Positions 35,201 to 44,071 of a DNA stretch of 64,000 nucleotides are shown piece by piece. Origin of the DNA: Paraflavitalea soli (GTDB lineage Bacteria > Bacteroidota > Bacteroidia > Chitinophagales > Chitinophagaceae); contig NZ_CP032157.1 in assembly GCF_003555545.1 (NCBI RefSeq), positions 6,390,546 through 6,454,545 on the forward strand. The letters are read 5' to 3'. Under the pieces are notes generated by a model. It saw only the letters and a program-made list of their open reading frames with translations. It did no database searches and had not been told where the DNA came from. Position numbers and translations under genes: made by a program. Position 1 is the stretch's first letter. Each line of letters begins with the position of its first letter.

Positions 35201-36009
35201 GGGCCCGTCTGGTTACGGTTATTGCCCGAAGATTTTACGATCAGGTGATAAGGTGCATTGTAAGCAATAGAATCCCATACCTCCGCCTCCGTTGAGTAAT
35301 AGCCGAATTTGTAATCTTCATTCGTATTCCATTGTCCCCTGAATTCCCACCGGTTCGAACCCGTATTCTGATACCAGCCACAGATCGTTCCATAGGAGTG
35401 GTTCGACAGCAGCATGCCATTGTTGCTCTCCAGCAACATCTCAGAAAGGTTGTTATCGAAATCATATACCACCAGGTCCTGGTAGCCATAAGCCATGCCC
35501 TTGGCCCGGGGATTGACACCCGAAGCGATCAGCGTGCCAGCTACGTGCGTAGTATGATCGCTGATCGAAACGTTTTGCTTATTCACGATGCGCCCGTTCA
35601 GCTCCACATGCGTGGGCCGGGCACGGCCACCATCCCAAACCCCCAGCTTCCCTTTTACAGAAGCCGAAGAGCCCGAAAGCGTAAGCCCCAAACCTCCACC
35701 CGACCAGAGTTTATTCGTACTCGTCGTGGCGGCTGCATCAATATTGTTGTCCGTGCTCGTATAAATAGGGTAACCTCCGGCGTCGATATCCGTCAGCACC
35801 ACCAGCTCACCATTTTTATTTTTGAAAGACAAGGGCCAGTTCTTTTCTTTGGCTACCTTTCGCAGGTGTTCAGCAAGCACCTTTTCCTTGGCGGCTTGTT
35901 CCGTAGCCGCACGTTGTAAAATAGCTGTCCGCGTAACCGTTTGAGCATACGTGCTTGTCCAAAAACCAGTAAGTAGAACAAAAAGGGGTACAATTTTCTG
36001 CTTAGGCAT
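32233..36009 (-). CDS. Secreted subtilisin-like (S8) protease with T9SS sorting domain
   Basis: A 1,258-residue exoenzyme. After a signal peptide (VPLFVLLTGFWTSTYAQ) and propeptide-like segment comes the S8 catalytic domain with Asp126 (LGVWDGGRA), His152 (DHTTHVAGT), the oxyanion Asn in SSGNNRNQ and Ser375 (YSGTSMATPATAG). It continues with a beta-sandwich proprotein-convertase-like region, GEVED-type and adhesion-like beta repeats. It ends with an Ig-like Por secretion domain (KVMPNPNDGRFVLDF...GVYLLQVEHDHKSYLKKLIVR). That ending directs export by the type IX system and surface attachment or release. Monocistronic. Confidence 0.92.
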   Translation of the reverse strand: MPKQKIVPLFVLLTGFWTSTYAQTVTRTAILQRAATEQAAKEKVLAEHLRKVAKEKNWPLSFKNKNGELVVLTDIDAGGYPIYTSTDNNIDAAATTSTNKLWSGGGLGLTLSGSSASVKGKLGVWDGGRARPTHVELNGRIVNKQNVSISDHTTHVAGTLIASGVNPRAKGMAYGYQDLVVYDFDNNLSEMLLESNNGMLLSNHSYGTICGWYQNTGSNRWEFRGQWNTNEDYKFGYYSTEAEVWDSIAYNAPYHLIVKSSGNNRNQTGPAVGQPYWRYSSSGVLIDAGTRPAGISNNDGYDIIPTSGTAKNILTVGAIQAIPSGYSRPEDAVISSFSSWGPTDDGRIKPDVVADGVNLFSSIGTTDNAYAIYSGTSMATPATAGSLTLLQEYYAQLHSGAFMRSATLKALVIHTADEAGPTAGPDYKYGWGVVNAAKAANVITGANSGNSFLIRENTLNSGAPVSFDVVASGKGILTATLCWTDPRGTPGAQVVNNNAIKLIHDLDIRITKGATTYMPWILDPGVPAAAATTGDNIRDNVEKIEVGDVEPGATYTITISNKGTLARGSQAYSLIVSGAGGAAYCKTSAPTIGNGARIDSVSFGGIQKLNAAGCAGYSNFTNISGAVEPNSTVPLYVRVNACAGGPVDKIVKAWLDFNNDGDFDDAGELLATSPVINGDNVFQTNVTIPAGFAPGNYGVLRVIVQETSNAGDVAPCTPYGKGETQDYRILFTNPSNDIGITTIVSPFSTGCANASQYVSIRFKNVGTTAKSNIVLSGTVKEGANLITNLSGTYVPTVAAAGEVEYTFQTPFAAVAGKTYTISVKAVTAGDQNAGNDEQTTTMVVNTAPAAPVAQAEICNNTSVLLSASNAGSDLMVWYESATATTPIAVGSASATSTVIRADKTYYVGRNDLSGKVGPVNKNTLGVGGYGNATSGNYLKFTTSVPLTIESVKLYVGNPGKVTITVADLGTVNPDGSFTYSPISTTTLAVGATNPTPGPGNQVDNPNDVGAVFAVNLAVPDPGDHILLMQMSDGATLFRNNGVTGSPYPFSIPGVVSITGNSATSTTNPNQFQLFYYFFYDMRVRLNGCASDRVPVVATNSVTPVITLNGSTLSSSVASGNQWYLNSNAIPGALGQTYNATESGIYQTIVTTAMGCNSPSNEITFGVTGIPNIDPSEIGLKVMPNPNDGRFVLDFTVSKKADLNITIMNAVGQKVFINRTPGFIGRYAQTIEAGKLASGVYLLQVEHDHKSYLKKLIVR

Positions 36010-36096
36010 AAAGTTTTTTGCAGTTATTTTAAAAACGATACTTTAGAAATCCCGGATACTAATCCGTCATTAAATTTACTCATAAACCTCCCGAAA

Positions 36097-36555
36097 ATGA
36101 TAAAAAAGCTTGTAAATCCACTGTTATTATTACCGTTAGTAATATTCCTCTCCTCATATACGTGCATTTTTGGCAGAAAGGAGGGATTAAAAGGAAATAT
36201 TTATAGGGTACAGGGCAACCAGATGCCAGCCCCCGGGGAGCCATCTACCCGCCCCCAACCCTTCCAGACCACCCTTTATATTTATGAACTTACCAATGCC
36301 TCCCAGGTAAAAAACGCTGCACAGGCTTCTTTTTATACAGCCATCAATACAAAATTCATAAAAGAAGTACGATCAGATAAAAAGGGCGCTTTCAAAATCA
36401 AACTGCCTCCCGGCCAGTATTCCCTGTTCGTTAAAAAAGACAATCTTTTTTATGCCAATGTGTATGATGACAAAAACAACATTGCCCCCGTTGCAGTCAT
36501 AAAAGGCCAATATACCATCGTGGAAGTAAAAGCCGACTATGGCGCTATATACTAA
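36097..36555 (+). CDS. Secreted protein with carboxypeptidase-regulatory-like fold
   Basis: A 152-residue protein with an N-terminal hydrophobic segment (LLLLPLVIFLSSYTCIF; a Cys follows but the lipobox is weak). It is then beta-rich: LKGNIYRVQGNQMPAP, QTTLYIYELTNAS, GAFKIKLPPGQYSLFVKKDNLFYANVYDD, VIKGQYTIVEVKADY. The GxFxxxLPPGxYSLFV pattern is that of a transthyretin-like/CarboxypepD_reg domain. Function unknown; it stands alone. Confidence 0.65.
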   Translation: MIKKLVNPLLLLPLVIFLSSYTCIFGRKEGLKGNIYRVQGNQMPAPGEPSTRPQPFQTTLYIYELTNASQVKNAAQASFYTAINTKFIKEVRSDKKGAFKIKLPPGQYSLFVKKDNLFYANVYDDKNNIAPVAVIKGQYTIVEVKADYGAIY

Positions 36556-36577
36556 TCTGGGCTACCCACTTACCCGT

Positions 36578-36608
36578 AAAAAAAAAGCCTCCCGTTTCCG
36601 GAAGGCTT
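36578..36608 (-). terminator. Minus-strand terminator
   Basis: On the minus strand AAGCCTTCC and GGGAGGCTT pair around a short loop and are followed by nine T residues; it terminates the gene at 36631-37077. Confidence 0.75.
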
Positions 36609-36630
36609 CAAATCCATCACACTTTATATT

Positions 36631-37077
36631 TTACCATTTCCCTCTGTGGTCACGGTCATCATCCCGTTGGCTATAATCATGGTACCTGTCATTGCCACGG
36701 CCCCATTTGTCATCACGCCCATAAGGATCAAAACCTGACTTTCTTACTACTACATAATCATTGCGGTTCACATTCAGGTTTACCAATTGGTCGGGCGCCA
36801 CAAACACATTATCACTGTAAAGCACCTTTGTTCTCATGCCACCGAAGATGCCCCTGCGTTCCATGCGGTAGATCTCAACCCGGTGATTACCCGGTCTAAT
36901 GCTGTTTAGTACAAGATCATTGCGATCCATATTATAACGCTGGCCATCAATTTTTACAATGAGGTTACCAAAAGTATTGCTCGTCACTGAAATCTTTCCT
37001 TTCTTCGGACGATCAGCGGCAAAGGTTGCAACACTAAGGCTTAACAGGATCGCGGCGAGTGTAAAGATCTTTTTCAT
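36631..37077 (-). CDS. Small secreted protein with PEGA-like domain and charged tail
   Basis: A 148-residue protein with a signal peptide (MKKIFTLAAILLSLSVATFA). It has a beta-rich core (ISVTSNTFGNLIVKIDGQRYN, GNHRVEIYRMERRG, NLNVNRNDYVVVRKS) reminiscent of PEGA-type surface domains, and a low-complexity His/Asp/Arg tail (DRYHDYSQRDDDRDHRGKW). The tail might bind metal or simply be a solubility tag. Function unknown. Confidence 0.65.
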   Translation of the reverse strand: MKKIFTLAAILLSLSVATFAADRPKKGKISVTSNTFGNLIVKIDGQRYNMDRNDLVLNSIRPGNHRVEIYRMERRGIFGGMRTKVLYSDNVFVAPDQLVNLNVNRNDYVVVRKSGFDPYGRDDKWGRGNDRYHDYSQRDDDRDHRGKW

Positions 37078-37245
37078 AACTTGTTTCCTCCGTTTTGTTT
37101 TATACTATAATAGAGTGCAAACAAGCCATTCCGTTTACAAAAGCAATGTTAAAGCCCGGAACCCCCTTTCTTACCAATTTACCGATCGCCCATAGCCCCA
37201 TTCTGCTTTTTTCTTGTTATCTTTTAACAGACAAAACCAGCTGCT

Positions 37246-38955
37246 ATGAGATACCTGCTCTTGATCACCTTCCTTTTTCTCGTATACAACGTTAGCGCAC
37301 AACAGCCCATTTCAATTACCTGGGCTGCTAAACATAGTGCTAAGCCGTTGGATGGCCGCCTGCTACTCCTGCTGTCCAACAACAACCGCACCGAGCCCCG
37401 TTTTCAGATAGCCGATGGGCCACAAACCCAGTTGGCATTTGGCATCGATGTAGAGAACTGGAAAGCCGGCGAATCAAAAATAATCACCCCTGCTGCCTTT
37501 GGCTATCCCATCCAAAGCTTGGCCCAGGTACCTCACGGAGAATATTATGTGCAGGCATTGCTCCACCGGTATGAGACCTTTCACCGCAATGATGGCCACA
37601 CCGTAAAATTGCCGATGGACAGGGGAGAAGGACAACAATGGAACCAGGCCCCCGGTAACCTGTACTCCAAACCCGTCAAAATACGCATTGACGCCAGGCT
37701 GAAGAACATCATCCGCATTGAATTGACAGAGGCCATTCCACCAGTCAAAGAACCAGAAGACACCAAATACATTAAGCACATCAAAATACAAAGTAAGCTC
37801 CTCACTGCATTTTGGGGCCGGCCCATGTACCTCGGCGCCCATATATTATTGCCTGAAGGCTGGGATACCCATCCCGATGTGAAATATCCCCTGGCTATCT
37901 TCCATGGTCATTTTCCGGATGATTTTGATGGCTTCCGTACTATCCCGCCCGACTCTACGCTCAAGCCCGATTATATAGAACGGTTCAAACTGTCTGGTTA
38001 CAATAAGATCGTACAACAGGAAGCCTATAATTTCTATAAACAATGGACAGGTCCCCATTTTCCACGTGTCATTGCCATCGAGATCCAACATGCCAATCCT
38101 TATTACGATGATTCCTATGCCGTCAACAGCGCCAATCTCGGCCCTTATGGCGATGCCATCACTTATGAACTCATTCCCGAAATTGAAAAACGTTTCCGTG
38201 GCATAGGAGAGGGCTGGGCCCGTTTCATGTATGGTGGCAGTACCGGCGGCTGGGAAGTATTGGCAGCCCAGGTATTCTATCCCGATCAGTACAATGGGTG
38301 CTATGCTGCCTGCCCCGATCCCATCGACTTCAGGGCCTATACAGTAGTAGATCTGTACAAAGACAAGAACGCCTATTTTCTGCAAAGCGACTTTAAGAAA
38401 ACACCCCGCCCGGGCAGCAGGAATTACCTGGGCCATGTGAGCGCTACCCTGCAGGAGATCAATTACCGTGAACTCGTACTCGGCACCAAAAGCCGCAGTG
38501 GTCAGCAATTTGATATATGGGAAGCCGTGTATTCCCCCGTCGCCACCGATGGATATCCCAAACCCATTTGGGATAAACGCACCGGAGCCATCGACAGTAC
38601 CGTGGCAGCTTACTGGAAAGAGCATTATGATCTCTCTTATATTATGAAAAGAGACTGGGCAAAAATTGGCAGTAAATTAAAGGGTAAGGTCCATATCTAT
38701 TGTGGCGACATGGACAATTACTACCTCAACAATGCCGTATACCTAACCGAAGAAATGCTGAAGGCCCTCGACAATCCCACCTATGATGGGGAAGTAGATT
38801 ACGGCGACCGGGCCGAACATTGCTGGAATGGCGATCATACACAGCCCAATTATATTTCCCGACTGCGTTATCACCAGATGTTCATTCCCAAATGGGCCGA
38901 AGAAATGAAAAAGCGCGCTCCTGCCAATGCAGATATAAACAGCTGGAGATATTGA
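37246..38955 (+). CDS. Secreted alpha/beta-hydrolase esterase-like protein
   Basis: A 569-residue protein with a signal peptide (YLLLITFLFLVYNVSAQQ), an N-terminal beta domain and an esterase-D-like hydrolase domain. The nucleophile Ser332 lies in MYGGSTGGWE; an acidic residue in ACPDPIDFR and a His in AEHCWNGDH can complete the triad. It belongs with putative secreted esterases of Bacteroidota; the substrate is not deducible. Single gene, with its terminator at 39007. Confidence 0.8.
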   Translation: MRYLLLITFLFLVYNVSAQQPISITWAAKHSAKPLDGRLLLLLSNNNRTEPRFQIADGPQTQLAFGIDVENWKAGESKIITPAAFGYPIQSLAQVPHGEYYVQALLHRYETFHRNDGHTVKLPMDRGEGQQWNQAPGNLYSKPVKIRIDARLKNIIRIELTEAIPPVKEPEDTKYIKHIKIQSKLLTAFWGRPMYLGAHILLPEGWDTHPDVKYPLAIFHGHFPDDFDGFRTIPPDSTLKPDYIERFKLSGYNKIVQQEAYNFYKQWTGPHFPRVIAIEIQHANPYYDDSYAVNSANLGPYGDAITYELIPEIEKRFRGIGEGWARFMYGGSTGGWEVLAAQVFYPDQYNGCYAACPDPIDFRAYTVVDLYKDKNAYFLQSDFKKTPRPGSRNYLGHVSATLQEINYRELVLGTKSRSGQQFDIWEAVYSPVATDGYPKPIWDKRTGAIDSTVAAYWKEHYDLSYIMKRDWAKIGSKLKGKVHIYCGDMDNYYLNNAVYLTEEMLKALDNPTYDGEVDYGDRAEHCWNGDHTQPNYISRLRYHQMFIPKWAEEMKKRAPANADINSWRY

Positions 38956-39006
38956 CCAAAGAGGAGCACCACTTGCTACTCTCCACTAGCCACTTACTAT
39001 TAAAAA

Positions 39007-39050
39007 GACCTGACAGGTTTTGCTTGCGTCGCAAACGAACCTGTCAGGTC
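39007..39050. terminator. Hairpin between esterase and adk
   Basis: GACCTGACAGGTTTTGC and GCAAACGAACCTGTCAGGTC form a long stem with a small bulge, serving convergent genes. The perfect outer arms are GACCTGACAGGTT / AACCTGTCAGGTC. Confidence 0.75.
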
Positions 39051-39076
39051 TATAATGAAATACTTTATTGACTTTT

Positions 39077-39658
39077 TTACGCCAACTGACGTGCTTCGAT
39101 CTGTCTGCTCAAGGAATGGAAGATCTCCTCAATAGTTCCTACCCCTTTTACATACACCACCTTGCCAAAACCGGCATAATAACCCGCTACAGGAGCCGTT
39201 TTATTTTCATATTCTACCAGCCTGGCGCGGATAACATCCTCATTCGTATCATCACTGCGGCCCGAGCTCTTGCCACGGTTCAGCAGGCGTGCTACCAGCT
39301 CTTCGCGGTCCACTTCCAGTGCCAGCACAATAGCTATTTCCGAGCCTTTTCCGATCAGCAGGCTGTCCAGTGCTTCTGCCTGGGCCACCGTCCGGGGGAA
39401 ACCATCAAATAAAAATCCCTTCGCCTGAGGATTGGCATCCAGGGCCGAGCCGATCATGCCGATCACTACTGCATCCGGCACCAGCTGCCCCTTATCCATA
39501 AAGCTCTTCGCCTCCAGACCCAGTTTGGTCTGATTGGCAATCTCTTTACGCAACAGGTCGCCTGTAGAAAGATGGATCAAACCATACTTTTCAATAAGAT
39601 TCTCAGACTGCGTGCCCTTTCCGCTTCCGGGAGGGCCAAATAAAATCAGGTTAAACAT
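39077..39658 (-). CDS. adk: Adenylate kinase
   Basis: A 193-residue nucleoside monophosphate kinase that converts ATP and AMP to two ADP. P-loop GPPGSGKGT (8-16), AMP-binding HLSTGDLLRKEI, the FLFDGFPRTVAQAEAL signature (about 85-100) and the LID region LLNRGKSSGRSDDTNEDVIRAR. The LID is the short type without a zinc-binding Cys cluster. Confidence 0.95.
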   Translation of the reverse strand: MFNLILFGPPGSGKGTQSENLIEKYGLIHLSTGDLLRKEIANQTKLGLEAKSFMDKGQLVPDAVVIGMIGSALDANPQAKGFLFDGFPRTVAQAEALDSLLIGKGSEIAIVLALEVDREELVARLLNRGKSSGRSDDTNEDVIRARLVEYENKTAPVAGYYAGFGKVVYVKGVGTIEEIFHSLSRQIEARQLA

Positions 39659-39835
39659 GATACTTACTTCACTTGATGAATGGACAAATATAAAGGAACA
39701 CCCTTAAAAATCCTTTAACATTCCCCGGTTTCTGATTAAAAATGGTGAGAAAACCTGCAGTTCCTTTGTAGAAAAGAAAATGTTAAGTTGCATTCTTTGT
39801 CACCTGCCCGACAACCTTAACAAACCCTTGCCTCG

Positions 39836-39843
39836 TAAGTTTG
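39836..39843 (+). promoter_or_regulatory. Possible -7 box of msrB
   Basis: TAAGTTTG fits TAnnTTTG, 10 bp before the first ATG of msrB; no good -33 box was seen. Confidence 0.35.
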
Positions 39844-39853
39844 TTATAAATCA

Positions 39854-40450
39854 ATGCACATGAAACGAATTTCCCAATACCTGGCCTTCCTTATGCTGGC
39901 AACCCTTTTCCAGCATTGCAGCTATTCCCAGTCCACCGACAACCAGAAAAAAATAGTTATGAATAATTCTAAAAAAGATACCACCAATCCCGTTTATTCC
40001 CGTACCGACACATCCAAAGTGAACATTTCCAACGAAGAGTGGAAGAAAGTCCTGCCCGATGATATTTATTACATTGCCAGGATGAAAGGCACCGAGCGCC
40101 CCGGTACCAGCGCTTTTGAGCACTCCAAAGAAGTGGGTACCTATTATTGCGCCGCCTGCGGTAATGCCCTTTTTAAAAGCGATACCAAGTTTGAAAGCGG
40201 CTGCGGATGGCCCAGCTTCTATGCTCCCATCAGCAAAACCAGCATCATCTACCTGCCCGATAATTCCCATGGAATGAACCGCACAGAAGTAGAATGCGGC
40301 CGTTGTAAAGCCCACCTCGGACACGTTTTTGAAGATGGCCCGCCTCCCACAGGCTTGCGCTATTGCATCAATGGTGTAGTACTCGACTTTGAAAAAGCCA
40401 AAGAGGCCGAAACCAAATACAACGATGATAAAAAGAAGAAAGGCGAATAA
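39854..40450 (+). CDS. msrB: Exported peptide-methionine (R)-S-oxide reductase
   Basis: A 198-residue MsrB with an N-terminal export signal (RISQYLAFLMLATLFQHCSYSQ). The catalytic Cys171 is in LRYCINGVVLDF; the structural zinc site is Cys99/Cys102 (YYCAAC) and Cys148/Cys151 (VECGRC); GCGWPSFYAPI is the usual substrate-binding motif. It repairs oxidised methionine in periplasmic proteins. An ATG 6 bp downstream (39860) is an equally good start. Terminator at 40476. Confidence 0.93.
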   Translation: MHMKRISQYLAFLMLATLFQHCSYSQSTDNQKKIVMNNSKKDTTNPVYSRTDTSKVNISNEEWKKVLPDDIYYIARMKGTERPGTSAFEHSKEVGTYYCAACGNALFKSDTKFESGCGWPSFYAPISKTSIIYLPDNSHGMNRTEVECGRCKAHLGHVFEDGPPPTGLRYCINGVVLDFEKAKEAETKYNDDKKKKGE

Positions 40451-40475
40451 ATAAAATGCCGAAAAGCATTGATGA

Positions 40476-40503
40476 GGGCAGTTCCGGAAGGACTGCCCTT
40501 TTT
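40476..40503 (+). terminator. Terminator of msrB
   Basis: GGGCAGT and ACTGCCC arms, loop of about nine bases, followed by TTTTT. Confidence 0.85.
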
Positions 40504-40570
40504 CGTATGGGCTCAACGCCGTGGCCTGCCCAGCTTGTATCTAACTATAATTCTAATACAAGTTAAAGAG

Positions 40571-40614
40571 GGACTAAACACGGACTAAAGACGGACCAAA
40601 CTCGGATAAAAGAC
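40571..40614. repeat. Four 11-bp tandem units
   Basis: GGACTAAACAC, GGACTAAAGAC, GGACCAAACTC, GGATAAAAGAC, exactly 11 bp apart, about one helical turn, roughly 350 bp before the SusC promoter. Confidence 0.6.
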
Positions 40615-40918
40615 ACAAAAAATACCTGTTTAAGTAGTCTTTAATTATTTTAGGGTGGCAGTATAGAGACCTTATTGTATACGCAAAATACTTATCTGGA
40701 TGTGTTCGAAGCCAGTAACCACGCTAAATAAATGAGCAGCCTTCAGATCTGACAGCCGCATGGAAAAGTTCACCCGATCCATTATATTTGATTTTTATTT
40801 AAAGTCTTCCGCCAGCAAGCTTTGAGCATAAAGCCCAACCGACCAGCCATTTTGATCTCCCCAGGCAGCCCTGAATGCACGCTACACAGATTAAAATTCG
40901 TAGGAAAATAAAAACTTA

Positions 40919-40952
40919 TTTGGAATTGTGTATAGATTACACATTATATTTG
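40919..40952 (+). promoter_or_regulatory. Bacteroidota-type promoter of the starch operon
   Basis: -33 box TTTG (40919-40922) and -7 box TATATTTG (40945-40952, consensus TAnnTTTG) with a 22-bp spacer. One GTGTA-N5-TACAC palindrome sits within the spacer and another begins at the end of the -7 box. Confidence 0.6.
40928..40942. promoter_or_regulatory. GTGTA-N5-TACAC palindrome, site 1
   Basis: GTGTATAGATTACAC, between the -33 and -7 boxes. Its centre is 24 bp from the centre of site 2. It is a likely operator, probably for the Nudix-like regulator encoded at 51671. Confidence 0.6.
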
Positions 40953-40966
40953 TGTAGCAGATACAC
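40952..40966. promoter_or_regulatory. GTGTA-N5-TACAC palindrome, site 2
   Basis: GTGTAGCAGATACAC, beginning at the last base of the -7 box and so covering the likely transcription start. Confidence 0.6.
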
Positions 40967-40997
40967 ATTATTAATACACCTAAACGAAAGCTTGTTT

Positions 40998-43900
40998 ATG
41001 ACGCCGAAACGATCGCTTGTGGGAGTCTTGACTCTCCTCTTGTGTCTACCTGTATTCTCCTGGGCACAGAGCAAAACCGTTACCGGTAAAATTACCGATG
41101 CCAGCAACGGCACTCCGGTACCCGGAGCTTCGGTCACCGCCAAAGGTTCCAAAGTGGGAACCTCTTCCAAAGCAGATGGCAGTTTTTCCTTAACCGTTCC
41201 TGCCGCAACAGCTACCTTAACTATTTCCGGCGTAGGCTTCGAATCGCAGGATGTACCTGTGGCCGCCGATGTCATCATTGTCTCCCTCAAGGCTGCCGCT
41301 TCCAACCTCAATGAGGTGGTGGTGATCGGTTATGGCACCCAGCGTCGCCGCGATGTTACCGGCGCCATTACCAAGGTAAGCGCCGAAAAGATCACTTCCA
41401 TTGCTGCGCCCAGCTTTGAAGCAGCCCTCCAGGGCAAGGCGCCTGGGGTGCAGGTAATACAGGGTAGTGGTTTGGCTGGCTCTGGCTCGGTGATCCGTAT
41501 CCGCGGTATTGCCTCCATTGGAGCCGGCGCCGATCCTCTTTATGTAGTGGATGGTATTCCCATCATATCCGATCCTTTCCTGCGCGCGAATAATGGTGGC
41601 ATGAACCAAAACCCTCTGGCAGCCATCAACCCCAATGATATTGAATCCATCGAGATACTGAAGGATGCCGCAGCTGCCGGTATTTATGGAAGCCGTGGTT
41701 CCAATGGTGTGATCCTGATTACCACCAAACGCGGTAAAAGTGGTCAACCCTCCTTCAACTACAACAATAAAATTGGAATCTCTACCTATGCCAACAGACC
41801 CGATTTCGTGAGTGGCTCCGAATGGCTGCAACTGCGCCAGGAGGCCTGGGAAAATGATGGCAATACTGGCAAAGCCCCCCTGCCTGGTGGCCTTACCTGG
41901 GAGCAGGCTTCCAAAAACAATACCGACTGGTGGGATCAACTTACCCGCAACGGGTTTATCAATGAGCATAGCCTGAGTATGACCCAGGGCAATAAGCTCG
42001 TGAAAAGTTTTGTGGGTGCTACTTACAGTGAGAACCAAAGCTACCTGAAGAACAACAGCTATACCCGCCTGGGCTTGCGTACCAACTTTGACTTTACCAT
42101 TACTCCCAAATTCAAAGCCACCCTGAGCGCTGCCTACAACCGTGGTATCAACAAACGTGTTCCTGCCGCCTGGGCAGGTGGTCTGGGCGATGCCATGAGT
42201 ACCGCATTACCGATCTATCCCGTCTATAATGATGATAAGACCTGGTTCACCGGTGGCGCCAATCCTGTTCGCCGCCTCAATGAGACCATCTGGAGAAATA
42301 CCGACAACCTTATAATAGGAGGACTGGTACTTGATTATGAAGTGATCAAAAACCTCAACGTACGTGTCAATGGCTCTTACAATTATCAGAACGGCATAGA
42401 CGATCAATGGGAGTCTGGCAACTGGATCAACGATACACAAAAACCTGGTCTGGCAAAACGTTCTCCCTACAGGGGTAAGAACTGGGTAGCTTCCGGAACG
42501 GCTACCTACAACTGGACCTACAAGGATGACCACCGTTTTACCTTCCTGGCAGGTATTGAGTTCCAGGAAAAGAGTTTTAACAACAGGGTATATGTAGAAA
42601 AGAATTCAGACAAGCCTTTCTATAAAAACAGGTCCTTATATAAACACGCCCTTGACTCTATCAAGCAAACTGCCACACCACTCAATGGCCCGGCGTATAA
42701 CGCAGAAACCTTTGCCAGTGCCTTTGGCCGGATCAACTATGTTTACAAAGAGCGATACGCTTTACAGGCCTCTATACGCCGCGATGGTTCTTCCAAATTC
42801 GGCCCCAACAAAAAATATGGTGTATTCCCCACCATCTCTGCCGGCTGGACCATCAGCCAGGAAGATTTCATGAAAGACCTTACATTCATCAACTTCCTGA
42901 AATTGCGGGCAAGCTATGGCCTCACTGGTAATTCAAACATACCTTCCGGACAGTATTACGATACTTATTATGCGGGTAATCCATACAACACACAGCCTAC
43001 CTTATATCCAGGCAATGTAGGTAACCCCGATCTGCATTGGGAAGAAACGGTCAATATAGATCTCGCAGTAGAGTTTGCTGCTTTCAACAACCGTATCACC
43101 GGTGAGGTGGCTTATTACAATAAGAAAACCACCGACCTCCTGCTCAATACCGCCATCTCGCCTTCTACCAGTTTCGGTACAGCTTTTCGTAATGTGGATG
43201 GCAGCGAAATATTGAATCAGGGTGTTGAAGTAAGCCTGAATGCAAAAGTGGTCAATAAAAAAGACCTTACATTTAGTATTGGTGGAAACATTGCTAAGAA
43301 CTACAACGAGCTCATTAGCCTGGGTGGATTGAGCGCCGATGCAGCAGGCGGCGGTAGCAACGATACCCGTGTAGTAACCGGTTATCCTATTGGTACCAAT
43401 TACCTCGTACGCTATTATGGCGTTGATCCCAACGATGGCCTGCCCATCTGGTACGACAAAGCCGGTAAGCTCACCAAAACCTTCAGCCTCGACAATCGCA
43501 TGCCCGTAGGTTCTGTAGTACCTGATTTCATTGGCGGTATCAACCACAACCTTAGCTATAAAGGTTTTGAATTTACCAGCTTGTGGACCTTCACTATTGG
43601 TGGTAATATTTATGATGGCTCTGCCAAAAGACAGGATGGTATTGTTACCGATTGGGTTATCCGTCGTGACCTGCTCGACAGGTGGCAGAAACCAGGCGAC
43701 CAGGCTAAGTTCCCCCGCCTCACCATGAATACAGGCACCTATGCCGGGCTGAGCAGCGAATGGCAATACAACAGCACCATGTTCCTGTATGATGCTTCTT
43801 ACCTGCGCTTGCGTGAACTGTCACTTGGCTATCGCTTTGATCCCAAAATGCTCACCAGGCTCCATGTAAAAGGCGCCCGCGTATTTGTAACAGGTATGAA

Positions 43901-44051
43901 CCTGCTCACCTTTACCAAATACCCCGGTGGTGATCCTGAGATTGCCCGTGATTTTGAAAGCGTTACCGACCGTAACCTTAGCCCGAATATTACCTACCTC
44001 ACCCCGCCTCAGCAGAAGTCATGGGTAATAGGGTTAAACGTTACATTCTAA
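40998..44051 (+). CDS. SusC/RagA-type TonB-dependent outer-membrane transporter (starch locus)
   Basis: 1,017 residues from the ATG at 40998, chosen because it begins the signal peptide (LVGVLTLLLCLPVFSWAQ). Then a carboxypeptidase-regulatory-like domain (TVTGKITDASNGTPVPGASV), the SusC linker NLNEVVVIGYGTQRRRDVTGAI, the plug with GKAPGVQVIQGSG and DPLYVVDGIPI, and a 22-strand barrel ending LTPPQQKSWVIGLNVTF. It imports oligosaccharides through the outer membrane with its SusD lid, powered by TonB. The neighbouring alpha-amylase points to starch-like alpha-glucans. First gene of the operon. Confidence 0.93.
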   Translation: MTPKRSLVGVLTLLLCLPVFSWAQSKTVTGKITDASNGTPVPGASVTAKGSKVGTSSKADGSFSLTVPAATATLTISGVGFESQDVPVAADVIIVSLKAAASNLNEVVVIGYGTQRRRDVTGAITKVSAEKITSIAAPSFEAALQGKAPGVQVIQGSGLAGSGSVIRIRGIASIGAGADPLYVVDGIPIISDPFLRANNGGMNQNPLAAINPNDIESIEILKDAAAAGIYGSRGSNGVILITTKRGKSGQPSFNYNNKIGISTYANRPDFVSGSEWLQLRQEAWENDGNTGKAPLPGGLTWEQASKNNTDWWDQLTRNGFINEHSLSMTQGNKLVKSFVGATYSENQSYLKNNSYTRLGLRTNFDFTITPKFKATLSAAYNRGINKRVPAAWAGGLGDAMSTALPIYPVYNDDKTWFTGGANPVRRLNETIWRNTDNLIIGGLVLDYEVIKNLNVRVNGSYNYQNGIDDQWESGNWINDTQKPGLAKRSPYRGKNWVASGTATYNWTYKDDHRFTFLAGIEFQEKSFNNRVYVEKNSDKPFYKNRSLYKHALDSIKQTATPLNGPAYNAETFASAFGRINYVYKERYALQASIRRDGSSKFGPNKKYGVFPTISAGWTISQEDFMKDLTFINFLKLRASYGLTGNSNIPSGQYYDTYYAGNPYNTQPTLYPGNVGNPDLHWEETVNIDLAVEFAAFNNRITGEVAYYNKKTTDLLLNTAISPSTSFGTAFRNVDGSEILNQGVEVSLNAKVVNKKDLTFSIGGNIAKNYNELISLGGLSADAAGGGSNDTRVVTGYPIGTNYLVRYYGVDPNDGLPIWYDKAGKLTKTFSLDNRMPVGSVVPDFIGGINHNLSYKGFEFTSLWTFTIGGNIYDGSAKRQDGIVTDWVIRRDLLDRWQKPGDQAKFPRLTMNTGTYAGLSSEWQYNSTMFLYDASYLRLRELSLGYRFDPKMLTRLHVKGARVFVTGMNLLTFTKYPGGDPEIARDFESVTDRNLSPNITYLTPPQQKSWVIGLNVTF

Positions 44052-44071
44052 ACAATCAAATCCACGCAACA

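Larger units (their letters stand above)
40451..40997. other. Upstream region of the starch locus
   Basis: 547 bp with no gene. Contents in order: msrB terminator, an 11-bp tandem array (40571-40614), the promoter and paired palindromes (40919-40966), then a short leader to the SusC ATG. A frame opening at 40875 extends into susC but starts before the promoter, so it is not used as start. Confidence 0.6.

Noticed and set aside
40875-40997. Upstream extension of the first SusC
   Set aside because: It starts before the promoter boxes and lacks a signal peptide; the ATG at 40998 is followed at once by one.
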